Shown here: one piece after another, positions 1-11,460 of the stretch
How positions within the stretch are numbered: position 1 is the first letter of the stretch
Layout: each line of letters starts with the position of its first letter
DNA from: Vitrella brassicaformis
Taxonomy: Eukaryota; Sar; Vitrellaceae
Reading direction: 5' to 3'
NCBI GenBank assembly: GCA_001179505.1
Contig: CDMY01000499.1
Span: 104,866-168,865, forward strand
DNA length: 64,000 bases
Notes under the pieces: model-generated
Databases searched by the model: none
Seen by the model: only the letters and a program-made list of their open reading frames with translations
Told to the model about the DNA's origin: nothing
Made by a program: the position numbers and the translations under genes

Positions 1-2174
1 TGCCACGAGGGTCGACACGTCAGCGGCCGCCAAACCAGCGGTGAAGACGTCACGCGCATCGGCAAATCTCTCGCCGTCCTGCAGCTGCTCTCCCTCCGTC
101 AACGCATCCGTCACTTGCTGCGGTGCGTCGACGACCGGCTGGTCTGTCGAGCACAGCTGCGTCATGGCGTCCGTCATGAGTGCCGCGATCGCTCCTTTCG
201 ATGGCAGATCGACGTCTTGGTCATCATCGTTGTAAGCTGCACCGGTGAGCTGCGCGATGAGGGGCTTGTAGACAATCTCAGCAGTGTGCTGGAGGATGGC
301 ATACTTGGTGCCTGGCTCGATGGAGTGTGGGGGCGGGAGGATGCGGAGGGCGGTGGTGACGTCGATGAAGGCAGCGAGGTAGCTGTCGAGCACAATCAGG
401 CACTGGGAGCGGCGAATGAGCAGCTCAGCAATGGTCTCACGCTCCATGCGGATGCCCTGACACCATAAAGAGAGACAACAGCAGGAAGCCGTGTACATCG
501 ACGGCTCAGACGTGACAGTTATTGTGTGTGTGGGCCACCTTGAGATACGAGCGGTAGGCGTCGAGATACTTGTCGGCCTTGAACAGAGCATTGCCAGCGC
601 TCTTCCATCTCTCGGCAGTGGACGGCACAGACGCAGAGGCAGATGAGCTCGCAGCAGCAGAGGCCGGAGGAGCAGCACTCCTGCGAAGAGAAAAGCAGCC
701 ACAGACAGCGATATAAGACGTCAGAATGATGGTGGCGCTGTGCATCACGTCGATCGAGTGTGTCTGGCACACGTGTCGGCATTTGACGAAGAGGGCTGCT
801 GAGGACCTTTATCGAGCTGAGCTGACGACGGACTGCATACACCACAGACAGAGCACGTTATACGACGTTCGTTCATGAGCCCCCACCGTCGTCTTCCTCA
901 CCTGGCGGATGCAGCATTGGACGACCGTCTCTCTGAGCGCATCTCTCGCTGCGCGTCAATCACGAGGCTCCGGAGGAAGCGCTGATGAGGGCCGGCTGTG
1001 GGCATCTGGTCGATGGAAGCGCCATGCTCTAGCAGCACGCGGACGACGCGCCTCTGCCGTCTGATGGCTTCTTCCGGCGCCCCATCACTAAGCTGCTTAC
1101 TGAGCAGGGTCCCAGCTGCCATCAGCAGAGACCGCCCGTTGGCCTGCGTCGATCCCAGACGCTCACACAGCCACTCCACCACTACCGGCGTGGCATTTAA
1201 TGCCGCGCACTGAAGTGGCGTCATACCGTCCTCGTTGACCGCATTGAGGTCAGCACCGAAGTCGACCACCAGCTTCAGATATCGGCGCACAAATCTAGCC
1301 GACAGCATCGTTGCGGCCTCGTCACTCAGGGCCATGCTGTGCAGAACAGTCCCATGACCCTGAAGCTGCTCGCCATGCCTCCCGGTGCGGTAGGACAGGA
1401 TCCGCTCTGTCGCCAGTGTCCGGTCGTGTGTGAGCATGCGGTGGTAGACATCGAGCAGGGCGTCCTCGTACTCGCGACTCGGCTCGTCTGGGAAGGCGCC
1501 TGGGAGCACCAGCGCACCAACGCCTCTATGCGCACCATGGCGGATCAGCACCTCAGCTGCTGCCACATTGGCATATGCAGTGGCGACTCTGATGGGCCGG
1601 ACGGGGGGCGTAACACGGATGTGGTCCAATGTCTCGTTCACATCTGCTCCAGCTTCGATGAGGGCCTCGAGCACGGCTGCTTGGAGCTCGCGAGAGGGCC
1701 ACCGAGGGAGGTGAAGCGTGTGCACAGCAGACTGGAGTTCGCCTCGGCGGCTGCCGAATCGCCAAAAAGGCACAGCGCTGTTGGTTGGGTCGTCAATGGC
1801 GTAGAAGAGCACCGGCACCGCCGAGAGTGGTCCCGCACCAATCACCCTCAGCGCGACTCCCACTGTGGCATCAGCCTCATCGTCACCTTCACCGCCACCT
1901 CCACACAGACGAGTGACATCACCAGCCGAATTGAAGGTCCGACACATGACTCCACACACGAGTTGTCGGCTGCGAGTGAGGCCTCGGCTGTCACACTCCA
2001 GCGCCATGACGGCGAGCCCCTGCGGCTCCAGCAGCTCCCTCAAACCGCTCTCGCATGGAAGCTCCTCCCCCCACTGCGCAGGCGCAGACGAAAAACACAC
2101 ACACGTAAGGTGGGATGCAATCACTCGCGCACATTTTCCAGCTGTTTCCTTTCGCTCCGCACCTGACTAGCCAT
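1..2174 (-). CDS. Ankyrin-TPR-SET fusion protein, copy A (3' end beyond window)
   Basis: Read on the minus strand as five exons: 2174-2163 (12 nt, M-A-S-Q), 2073-902 (ankyrin module), 832-773 (60-nt linker), 680-539 (first TPR) and 456-1 (second TPR and helical region, cut by the window edge). Every junction is GT-AG and phase-consistent, and the exon pattern matches copy B (4496-8647). The ankyrin exon has WPSRELQ, EAGADVN, VVEWLCERLG and VRVLLEHGAS. The exon at 680 opens with an Ala/Ser-rich stretch followed by AERWKSAGNALF, a typical TPR helix. The SET domain should lie beyond base 1, by analogy with copy B. The stop after the ankyrin exon lies inside a GTGAGG donor, so ankyrin and TPR parts are one gene here. 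Function is inferred only: scaffold plus possible lysine-methyltransferase-like domain. The 12-nt first exon is the least certain part; otherwise translation could begin at the ATG at 2007. Confidence 0.7.
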
Positions 2175-4459
2175 CAGTTCTGACGTGCGTCAAGAACCTC
2201 GCCAAACACTGTAGCCAGAAACAACGAGTCGCGTATCAAAGCAACGGAGGCCTTTTCCGCTGTCACCTGCTAGACGACGGCGATAAGACTGCTAGCGGGC
2301 GTGAAGAGGCAGCCGCCACCCGACGTCCTCCAGATAAGTCAGACGTCGACAACAACTGCACACCAGAGAGACAAAGACAGAGAGTTCTTCCGCAGGTATC
2401 GCCTTTTCTCCTTGGTGTTGCCTTCGGTGCAGTGGCTGACCTGTGTAAGCCGTCCTAGAAGCCCTCGAGGTCACGGCTTCGCCTCAGATCTACCACAAAT
2501 TCGGCGTCAGAGTTGGTTCTACGACAATCACAGATCAAAGATACCTTCACTGCCAACGAGCAACCTGGTAGCGAAAGCGCCGAGGCTGAGCCGTTCGACG
2601 AACGCGAGCTTTTCTGCCGATCGGAATGCCGACAAAACCGCGTGCATGAGACTAGGGATGGGCCTGCGGTTCGCATTCGCTGCACCACGACGTGACGGCG
2701 TTGAAAAATGAGGAATAGATCTATCAGCTGACGACGGAACAACGCAGTGGTGCATGCCCGCTGTGACTTTCATAGTAGGTTTCTGTCTTGGTTCATGGGT
2801 GCGTCAGTGATCGCACCTTCTTTTCCATGCTGGTGTTCCCATCCAATCTCTGGCAGGGGGAAGGCATTCTTCGATTCGATTCGTATGCAACGTCCGCACA
2901 CCACAACGAGTCACACGTCCATCCACTCGCACAAACACAGAGGGAGAGAGCAAAAGAGAGAAAAGGCAGTCGATATTCTCTCTGCTGGCAACAAACAGGA
3001 GAGAGTGGAAGGGGCAGAAGTCGCCTCACTCAGCCAGTCGTCCACCCCATCGTCTGTGTCTGTCTACGTCCATCTGCCCACTACAGCGAACGTCTCGCAC
3101 GATGTCGGCAAATCCTACAGGGAAACAAACGTACACACACACATGAAAGCCGACGTGTGTGTGGTCTGCACAGACGTGGGATGTCTGTCTGCCTGACTGC
3201 GTCTTCAAGTGGAGCGAAGAGAAGACAGGCATCTCATGTGTGTGGATGGATGGATGTGGAGGCCCATCGATACAAAAAATGGCGAGAGAGAGAGAGAGAG
3301 AGAGACAGCCATCCACCCAGCCATCCGGGTGTCATCGGCACAATGGAGGACCCAGAAGAAGGAATGGAGGACCCAGAAGAAGGTCATCCACACATCCATC
3401 CACATCCACCCCTCCATATGACACTGACTGCTCAGACATAACACAGGCAGTGAGAGCCAAAAGGGGCTCGTGTGTGTGTGTGTGTGTGTGTGTCAGTGCG
3501 TCGGGGTCACCACACACGCACGCACGCAGGGAGGCAGGCAGCAAGGTGGGCCGGTCAAAAACCACGCACATCCATCTGATGGCGGGCACTCAGGCAAACA
3601 AGTGCACAAACAGGGCAATGTGGATGCAGCGGGCGGCAGTGAATGACCTCCATCCATCCATCCATCCATTGCCCTCCCCATCCCAGCTTTGTTGTATAGC
3701 TAGCGAAGCCTTTTGGTGCAGACCAAGGGCCACACATACCGATATATACAGATACCCATAGGACAAATACACACACACATGGATGAATGGAACACAAGAG
3801 GAGACAGAATCGATGAGGAAGAACATACGGTACTCTACGTCAGGCCATCTTGGTGCCTGGCTGGCTTCGCCCCTCCTTCCATACAGTGAGATGCTGCCGT
3901 TCAGGCAAGCCGCCACTTGGACAGAGAGGGAGAGGGAGAGAGAGGGAGCCATCGCTCGACTCTGTGCCGGCCACAAGAAAAAGCAAGGGGCTTACAAGCA
4001 TCGTGTGTCCCTCCAGCCGATAGATCTATAGCTAGATAAAGAGAGAGATATGCAAGTGTACACACACACGTGTTCGTCGGTTGGCCCGTCACGACACCTT
4101 CAGCGGCGCCCCGGCTTGCTTGCCATGTGATCGTTGTTGAGCCGCATCCATGAGGCTCAGACGAGGCACACATGGCGGGCCAGCGCGCGACGGATGAGTC
4201 AGTCAGTGACGTCAGACACAGCTGTACACACCAATGAGTACGAACACTTGACGCACACGAACACCACGCACACACTCACACTCACACACACGCACGCACT
4301 CCCCTGCCCTGCCCGATCCGAGGGCGAGAAAGGAAGGCACCTCTCACACACATCCACACATACGTCCATCCATCCATCGATCCACGAGTGCATGGTGCGG
4401 TGGCAGTGTTTGTGTGTGCGATAGAGGCGAGCTGTGCCCGTCTGTCTGTCAGTCTGTCA

Positions 4460-4490
<31 letters not shown>

Positions 4491-4495
4491 AACCA
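2175..4495. other. Intergenic, simple-repeat-rich; no gene recognised
   Basis: Reading frames here encode only His/Thr/Ser/Cys repeats typical of (CA)n and (CTGT)n DNA. It contains a (GA)n run near 3286-3304, a tandem duplication of a 19-base unit at 3343-3381, (GT)n at 3471-3493, (CCAT)n at 3649-3669, (CA)n near 4258-4300 and (TGTC)n at 4438-4490. From about 3390 it belongs to the left arm of the inverted duplication. The segment 2424-2484 resembles 11401-11460, the region upstream of the third ankyrin gene. Confidence 0.7.
2424..2484 (-). promoter_or_regulatory. Shared 5' leader block upstream of ankyrin gene A
   Basis: On the minus strand this block reads GAGGCGAAGCC, then CTCGAGGG, then ACACAGGTCAGCCAC. 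The same order and near-identical words occur at 11460-11401, upstream of the ankyrin gene starting at 11285. Both end in CACAG|GTCAGC, which looks like a splice donor, so this is probably a conserved 5'-untranslated exon. Inference from two copies only. Confidence 0.4.
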
Positions 4496-7170
4496 TCATC
4501 TACTCGACGACAAGCGCGGGCAGAGGATGTGGAACGCCTCGGCCGTCCCGAAGATGACCTCACAGGACTTTTTGATTTCGGTCAGCGCCTCCTCCCGGTC
4601 GCTGGCCGAAATCAAAAGGTCCTGTGGAGAGGAGAGTACTACTGCCAGCTGGCCGATGTCATGGATATCGTAGGATAGCAGTGCACGAGAGGTGGCGACC
4701 GACTCGCGAGTCGCCGCCACCGCCTCCGTCACTCGCCCCGCCGCGAACAGACAGGGCGACCGATATGCCAGCAGCTTCGCGACCAAGATGGTGCGGACAT
4801 TCAGGCGGCGCACTTGCTGCAGCATCTCGTCCACCTCACGCAAGGTCTCCTCTCCTGGGTCGGGCTTCTCCTGCATCATCTGCAGCCGCTTCTCCACCTG
4901 CTCGATGACCTTCACCGTAAGTGGGCTGTAGGGGTTGGGCGAATCGGGAAGGTCGAAGCGCCTCGCCAGCAACCTCTCGGCAGCCAGGGTGGTGAAGAGT
5001 GGGTCCCAGTAGGAGACGGTGACCTCGTTGCCGCGGGCGATCGGCCGGACAGCACGGACGACAATCAAATCCCCCTCCTCGAGGATATACCTGCGCGCAT
5101 CAGGCAGCACAAATGAGCCTGAGCCGTCTCGACAGTGCCATTCGCGTGGGCCTGGGGCTTACCAGATGGCATTGCGGCTCAGTCCGCCGTGGCTCAATAG
5201 CGATGCCAACGGCCACACACCCCCTGCATAGCAAAGTCATTTCAAACACAGTCCTCTGTCGGCAGCTCTCATTGTTTGTTTCTCACTTGACGCTTTCAGA
5301 CAGGCGACACCCATGCCTCGCAGGGAATTCTCGGCGCCGATGTCATAAGCAATGTGGGTCTTGAAGTCCAGTAATCGGCGGAGGTGGTCAGGGGCGCTGT
5401 CGATCTGTGTCACGGGAGGACCGAACTCCTCCCCGGTGGCCGACCATATGAACCGCGGCACCAGGGGAAAGTAGGCTGGAGGCAGCTCTAGACATGTCTC
5501 GGGGGCTGGAGGCCCCCCTATGGCGGACGGCTGTCCCCTGCTGGGCGGCAGACAGCACAGCTGAGAGACCAGCCGAGGGTGCCAAACGTCACACTGCGAG
5601 GCCAGCCGTGCCACCAGCCGCTCGTCGAATCGCCCACTGTCTTGCGACGATGCCCGCTCCACCACGACGGGCCTCTGGACAATAAGGAGCTGCCCCGGCT
5701 GGACATCCTGTGTGGCGACGACGCTCGGCTGGCTGTCGGGGGCGGGGGGACTGAAACCGACTGGCCCGACGTACTCGCCAACGTCGATGAGCGTGGTCCT
5801 GCCGAGCTGTCTGTTCTGCGCACTGCCCATTGCTTGTCGGTAGATGGCCGCCCAGTCATAGTCGCCCCGAGCGTTGGCCGCGTGGGTGCGGATGCGCCGC
5901 TGCAGCGTGGTGACATCTGCCGCCATCTGACCCTCCAGACCCTGACGGACACACACACAGGGGTCATCTGACTCCCCTTTCTGTCTCATGAGTGTCCCAT
6001 TGCCAGCTTACGTGATTGGTCAGCGCCTGGACGACGGCATCGGCAGCGTCGAACAGCCGCTCCGCCAGCAGCCCCTGGCCCAGCCGAATCAGCGTCTTCT
6101 GCTGGATGGCACTCAGCTGCTGGCAGGGCCCCTTTAGGCAGCTCAGATGAAATGCGGCGGCCGCACAGCCGACGGCGTCCGGCCCTCCCTCCTTGACGAG
6201 CTTCGGCTGGAGCAGACACGCAGCCGCATTGCTCAGCAGTGCCACCAGGGTCGACACGTCAGCGGCCGCCAGACCAGCGGTGAAGACGCCACGCGCATCG
6301 GCGTAGCTCTCGACACCCTGCAGCGCCGCGCCCTCCGTGAGCGCATCCGTCACTTGCTGCGGTGCCTGGACGACCGGCCGATCTGTCGAGCAGAGCTGCA
6401 CCATGGCGTCCGTCATGAGTGCCGCGATCGCTCCTTTCGATGGCAGATCGACGTCCTGGTCATCATCGTTGTAAGCTGCACCGGTGAGCTGCGCGATGAG
6501 GGGCTTGTAGACAATCATGGCGATCTCCTGGAGGATGGCATACTTGGTGCCTGGCTCGATGGAGTGTGGGGGCAGGAGGATGCGCAGGGCGGCCGTGACG
6601 TCGATGAAGGCACTGAGGTAGCTCTCCAGCCCGATGAGGCACTGGGAGCGGCGAATGAGCAGCTCAGCGAGGTACTCACGCTCCGCTCGGATGCCCTGAC
6701 ACCACACAGACATCACAGCAGGAAGCCGTGTGCATCGACGGGGCAGATGTGACAGTTATTGTGTGCGTGGGCCACCTTGAGATACGAGCGGTAAGCGTCG
6801 AGATACTTGTCGGCCAAAAACAGAGCATTGCCAGTGCTCTTCCATCTCTCGGCAGTGGACGGCACAGACGCAGAGGCACTCGCAGCAGGTGCTGCAGCAG
6901 CAGCACTCCTGCAAACAGGAGAGCAGCCACAGACAGTGATATACGACGTCAGAATGATGGTGGCGCTGTCCATCGTCTCAATCGAGTGTGTACGGCTCAC
7001 GTGTCGGCACTTGACGAAGAGGGCTGACGGGCGTCCTCGTCGATCGGAGCACCTGACCGGCTGCACACACCACGGCCATAGAGAGCAACCAGTGAGGCAT
7101 TCGTCAGCCGCCAGTATGGATCTTGTCTACTTACCTTGTGGATGGAGCAGTGGAGGGCACTGACGGCCCA
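3390..7170. repeat. Inverted duplication, left arm part 1
   Basis: Reverse complement of the outer part of the right arm (about 44740-48420). Anchors: CGGCTGACGAATG at about 7113 and 44782; GGTTTTTGACCGG near 48255 against its complement near 3555; the TPR-SET gene in both. Copies are clearly diverged in coding and spacer DNA. The outer edge near 3390/48420 lies in simple repeats and is approximate. Confidence 0.75.
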
Positions 7171-8647
7171 CTCGGGTCAGAGCCACCCGCACCCTTCGCC
7201 GCAGACTGCTGCATCCCTTGCTGGATCTCCAGCACTAGGTTGCGCGCGTATTGCCAGCTGGAGTTGTCATTGGGCAGGAGGCCGATGTCCGCACCATATC
7301 GCAACAGCGTGCGGATGATCTGCCTCTGCCGGTCGATCTTCTCGGGTGGGGTTCCCTCTTCGCTGAGCTGCTCCGCGAGGCGATGCGCCGCCGCACCCAG
7401 TGCCGTCCTCACCAGAGCCTCAGCACTGTTGTCCTCGCTGTTGATCTCGTCGGGCCCGAGCCGCTGACACAGCCACTCGACCACTGGGGGGCCACCAAAG
7501 TACGCAGCCATTCTGAGGGGCGAGTTCCCATCATCGGTTCTGGCATCGAGGGAGGCACCATTGGCCGCCAGCAAGTCGAGATAGCCGCGCATGAAGGCTG
7601 CCGACAAGCCGGGCGGGGCCTGAGAGGCACGGTGCATGGCCGTGAACCCAGAGAAGCGGCCGCTCGCCAGTGTCGGTTCGTACTCGAACAGCCGACGATA
7701 GACTTCGAGCAGGGCTGTCTCGTATGCAGGCGTGGGATGTGACGGCGCTGCATTTCTGGGGACGAAGCTAATCGCCAGGGCCGAGGATATTCTTCTCGCC
7801 CCATCCGACGTCTTGACCAGCGGGGCACCATCCCCTTCATCCCGCACAGCCGCCCCACTCTCGAGCAGCACCTCGGTCGCCGTGACGTTGGCCATCATGT
7901 GGGCCACATTGAGGGGACGGAGGTATGGCGCGCCCTCATTCACGTCAGCACCGCACTTGACGAGCGCCTCCAGGACATCACGCTGCACTCGGCGAGAGGG
8001 CCAGGTGGGGAGCTTGAGGTGCTGGGTCACAGCCGACCAGAGGGCAGGATGGCTGTCGAACTCGTCGTCCACTGCGAGCCACAGCACACTCACACGGGCT
8101 GGCCGGAGGAGCTGGATCAGTTGCTTCCCTTCACCGTTCAGAACCGTCACTGGCTGCCTGCTGAATCTGATAGCTGTCTGGGCATCAGCCCCTCTCTCAC
8201 GACACAGCCGCCATACCTCGCCACCTGTGAGGGTGCGGCACATGGTCCGACACAGCAGCTCTCGAGATCCATCGGTACTGGTGGCCGTGGGTGCCTCGCA
8301 ATAGATGTCGAACCTCGCCAGAGAGAAACCTTGCTGCCCCAACAGACTCTCCACTTGCTCCAAATGAGAAGCGCCGACCCCATTCTGAGCCGCCTGATTA
8401 TATGGACAGTGAATCGATCCCACATACACACTGAGTCTCATTCTTCGCAGATCGCGTACCCCCTTGCTGCCTCGTCGCTTCAGGTTTGTCGAGGCCCCAG
8501 CAGCGTCAGACGGACGTGTATCCCCGACTTGCGCACTGACAATAAGCGAAAACAATAAGGCAATTCCCCCGTTGTTTGTGATTGTGGCGTGTGATTGTGG
8601 CGCGTGGCTTACAGAAAGGGCCCGGCAGATGATGATGAGGATGCCAT
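4496..8647 (-). CDS. Ankyrin-TPR-SET fusion protein, copy B (about 1,207 aa)
   Basis: Eight exons on the minus strand: 8647-8613, 8535-7135, 7060-7001, 6908-6776, 6695-6012, 5941-5287, 5223-5163 and 5090-4496. All introns are GT-AG and phases are consistent. Residues about 60-470 form the ankyrin module (LPTWPSRR, KCGADVN, YETALLEVYRRL, VVEWLCQRLG, IRTLLRYGADI). Residues about 475-495 are a Ser-rich linker. TPR helices follow from about 510 (AERWKSTGNALF; LLIRRSQCLIGLESY; LLSNAAACLLQ). A SET domain spans about 820-1040 (YDWAAIYRQA, GEYVGPV, VVATQDVQPGQLLIV, RNAIW, GNEVTVSYW). The layout resembles fungal and protist TPR-SET (SMYD-like) proteins, which methylate lysines. The NHSC signature is SHGG here and post-SET cysteines are missing, so activity is doubtful. 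The ankyrin N-terminus is unusual for that family. Confidence 0.78.
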
Positions 8648-9091
8648 GGTGTCAACCAGAAGACTGAGAGTCAACAGGACACCATGGCCATGGCATTGCT
8701 GCCTCCCCGCGACTGTCTTCCACTGCGCACCTGTGTGCCCTGGTCGGTGACTCGGACGTCTCTCCATCCATCGCCTGAGACGGCATCCACATGCCGGCAG
8801 ACTGCCTGTGCCGTCGGCTGCCTCGCCGACCCCCTGTGATGCCCTCATCTGCCAGCCGCCCAACGCCCCCTGCTGCCTCCGTCTCTTGTGGCTGGTTGCT
8901 ACTGGTGGTGGTGGTGGTGGTGTTGATGGGCGTGTTCTTGCCCAGTGGACCATCGTGTGCTGAGGGCGGGAGGGGGGGCGGGGCGGCCGATGAGGATGAT
9001 GAGGTGCTCGCGCACGCCGCAGCGCCAGACTGGCCAGAACAGACAGAAAGGCACACAAAGGAAGGATATGCAGCCGCTGCACAGCACGTGT
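8648..9091. other. Spacer between ankyrin genes; probable 5' region of copy B
   Basis: Lies between the stop of the third ankyrin gene (9092) and the proposed start of copy B (8647). A minus-strand frame (9029-8652) is open and could be a last exon of the upstream gene through the donor at 9103. It is Ser/Thr/Pro-rich and would end 4 bases before the copy B start, so I treat the stretch as spacer or 5' leader. Confidence 0.5.
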
Positions 9092-11285
9092 CTATCGGTT
9101 CACCTGGCTGCTATGAGTGTCTGGGAGTGCGAGAAGACCGCCGCCCGCCGATGTGGACCGATTGGAGGCATCCTGAAGCAGACGGGCCCGAGTTTCGGCG
9201 GCCTCTTTGATGATGAGCCGCTGGTGCTCCGACAGGCCGCCCAGCAGGATGGCAAACATGCTGATGCACGCCTCGGTCACCTCCTCGAAGCCCACTGCCC
9301 CAGCCCACACGACGGGCAGGTCAGCCGAGCCGAATGCACCGTGAGGTTCCAGGCTAAGACCCACACGCTCGCTACCGGCGGAACCGCAGGTAGCCTGAGA
9401 TGCCGCCCTCAGCTGCCGCAATGCGAAGCGCTCCTCGGGTTGGCGGGGACGAATAAGATCTGAGAGCTGTGTGTCAGTCTTGATGAGTGCCAGAGTGACG
9501 GTCAGTGCGGTGGTGAGAGGGACGGGGCGGTGGGGTTGGGGTGGTGCGTGGGGTAAAGCTACGCCGCGAGCAGCTCGCTCGTTGGCCACAGAATCTGTCA
9601 CACACAGAGAAGAAAGACAGATGTACACGTGTGGACGTGCTGCCCTTCCCTTGCCCGCCTGCATGGCCGCCTGTTTGCATACCTGCGATTTGCCGCAAGA
9701 AGGCCTGCATCCTCTTGCCGGGGTCTATGGGGTCTGTCGGACGAACAAGCTCCGCCCACACAGGTGAGGCCACCAGGCCATCCACCACGGCCCGCCCAGC
9801 TGACAGTGCCGTCTGCAGTGCCGTGTCTGTCGCGGCAGCCGCCCACTGAGTGTGGTGCAGGCCGGTGATCTCGAAGACAAAGCCGATCGTGTCCATCGAA
9901 CCACCAGGAAAGGACGCTTTCTTGACCACACTGACGTTGGTCGACTCGACCTTCTTGCTCTCCTTCTTGGCCATTGTCTTGGCTGTCTGTGCCGCCTGCT
10001 TGACTTCTGCCGAGAGCTGCTGCTGCTGCTGCTGCTGTGGGGCGGAGGGGGGAGGGCACTCGATGATGGACGGAAGGCAGCGGGGCGAGGGGGATGAGGA
10101 GGGAGGCCGTTGGGACATCTCTCGCTGTATGTCCGACACCAAGCTGCGTGCTTGCTGGGTCTCCAGCACTAGGTTGTGAGTGCGCATGTGGTCAGGGGAC
10201 GCACCATGCTGAAGCAGCAGGCGGACGACCTGCTTCAGTCTGTCGATCTCGTCCGGGCGCTTCTCGTTCAGCATATAACTAAGGTGCACGCCCGCGAGTT
10301 CAATTGGCAAGAGATCCTGCCCATTTCTCTTGTTGATCTCCTCCCTCACAAGCCGCTCGCACAGCCACTCCACCGCACTCGGTGCACCCGCCATGACGGC
10401 GAAATCAAGGGGCGTGACGCTTTTTGCACCCTTGGCGGTGAGGGAGGCGCCGTGTTGGGCCAGCAGGTCTAGGTACGAGCGCATGAACTCCGACGGCAGT
10501 GACCGCGACGCCGCCATGTGCATGGGGGTGGCCCCGCTGTCCTTGAGCTGCTCAGTCGCCAGTGTCCGGTCGTGGTCGAACAGCCGGCGATAGACGTCGA
10601 GGAGGGAGCTGTAATACTGTGGGCCGGGGGATGGGGGAAGGGCACTTCGAGGCGGGAGGTAGCCCAGCTGCAGGCCGCGCACAGCCGCCTTAGCCTTGAG
10701 CAGCACCTCCACAGCCGTCGGGTTGGCGCAATCGCGTGCCCACGCGAGGGGTGCCAGGTTGCCGCGGTTCACGTCTGCCCCATTGGCGATGAGCGCCTCG
10801 AGCACCTTCCGCTGTGTCTCACGAGATGGCCAGGGAAAGAGGCGGAGCTCCTTGTCGTTCACATTCAAGACACATACAGGGCTGTCGACCCCGTCAATGG
10901 CGATGGTGAGCAAGCCGTAGGGCTCCACTTGATCGCCCTCTTTGGCCACGCTAATGTTCATGTCAGCATCAGCTCCTTTCTCATGGCAAAGCCTTGCGAT
11001 TTGGGAGTCTGGCTCGGGTGCGCGGCACATGATGACGGACGCCAGCCGGCGGTTCGCGGGGCTGTTGCGCTCACTGCCATCCCTGCCGCTGATCGTGGTG
11101 AGAGAGAAGACCTGCAGACTGAGCGGGGCATCAAGTTGCCGCTCGTACGATCGCCCCTCGTCAGTCTGAATGGACAAAGCAAACAGACGAGGAAGAGATC
11201 TCCCCTTTTCCTTTTCCTCCTTCCCACTGACCTGGCTGGACGGCGGCATGCGATCTGCCGACGAATGAGAGGCGGCAGCCGCCAT
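9092..11285 (-). CDS. Ankyrin-module protein with unrecognised C-terminal region
   Basis: Third member of the ankyrin family. Exons on the minus strand: 11285-11232, probable intron 11231-11166 (66 nt, also open in frame), 11165-9683, then 9594-9092 ending in TAG. About 680 aa if the 66 nt are removed. The ankyrin part shows FPWPSRETQRKVLEAL, ANGADVN, YYSSLLDVYRRLF, FMRSYLDLLAQHGASL, VEWLCERLV and VRLLLQHGASPD. A poly-Gln run encoded by CAG codons (about 10017-10041), a Lys-rich stretch and a region I do not recognise follow (VFEITGLHHTQ, MQAFLRQIADSV, EACISMFAILLGGL). No RING, SET or TPR is visible, so the output domain differs from its neighbours. It is divergent from the membrane-protein gene at 11708. 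A CAG|GTGAAC site at 9104 could add an exon. Confidence 0.65.
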
Positions 11286-11400
11286 CTCACGCCCACCAAA
11301 GCCAATCAGTCACTCCAGCCATCCTACCATCCACCTGCACAACACAGATAGAGAGGGCTGTTTGTGCGTTGCTTTGCCTTTGTTTCCCCCTGCTTTGCAT

Positions 11401-11460
11401 TCGGTCCGGTGGCTGACCTGTGTGAGGCCTCCCGCCTCCCTCGACGGCCGGGCTTCGCCT
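11401..11460 (-). promoter_or_regulatory. Shared 5' leader block upstream of third ankyrin gene
   Basis: Second copy of the block at 2424-2484, ending on the minus strand in CACAG|GTCAGCC. In the right arm the counterpart sequence stops after GGCCAGAGGCGAA (about 44692), which marks the deletion breakpoint there. Confidence 0.4.

Noticed and set aside
1339-2166. 275-residue plus-strand reading frame
   Set aside because: Antisense to the ankyrin exon of copy A. The minus strand has conserved motifs shared with three other genes; this strand has none.
3060-3590. Apparent Cys/His/Thr-rich small proteins in repeat DNA
   Set aside because: They are translations of (CA)n, (CCAT)n and (GA)n tracts on both strands and have no stable start or conservation.
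4496-8555. Two separate genes (TPR-SET and ankyrin) in tandem
   Set aside because: Phase-matched splice sites and the conserved 60-nt exon in three copies support a single fused gene.
8652-9029. Third coding exon for the ankyrin gene at 9092-11285
   Set aside because: Frame and splice phase allow it, but the sequence is Ser/Thr/Pro repeat and would end 4 bases before the proposed start of copy B. Kept only as a possibility.
10518-11351. 277-residue plus-strand reading frame
   Set aside because: Mirror of the third ankyrin gene. The same antisense openness recurs opposite every ankyrin exon because of codon bias.
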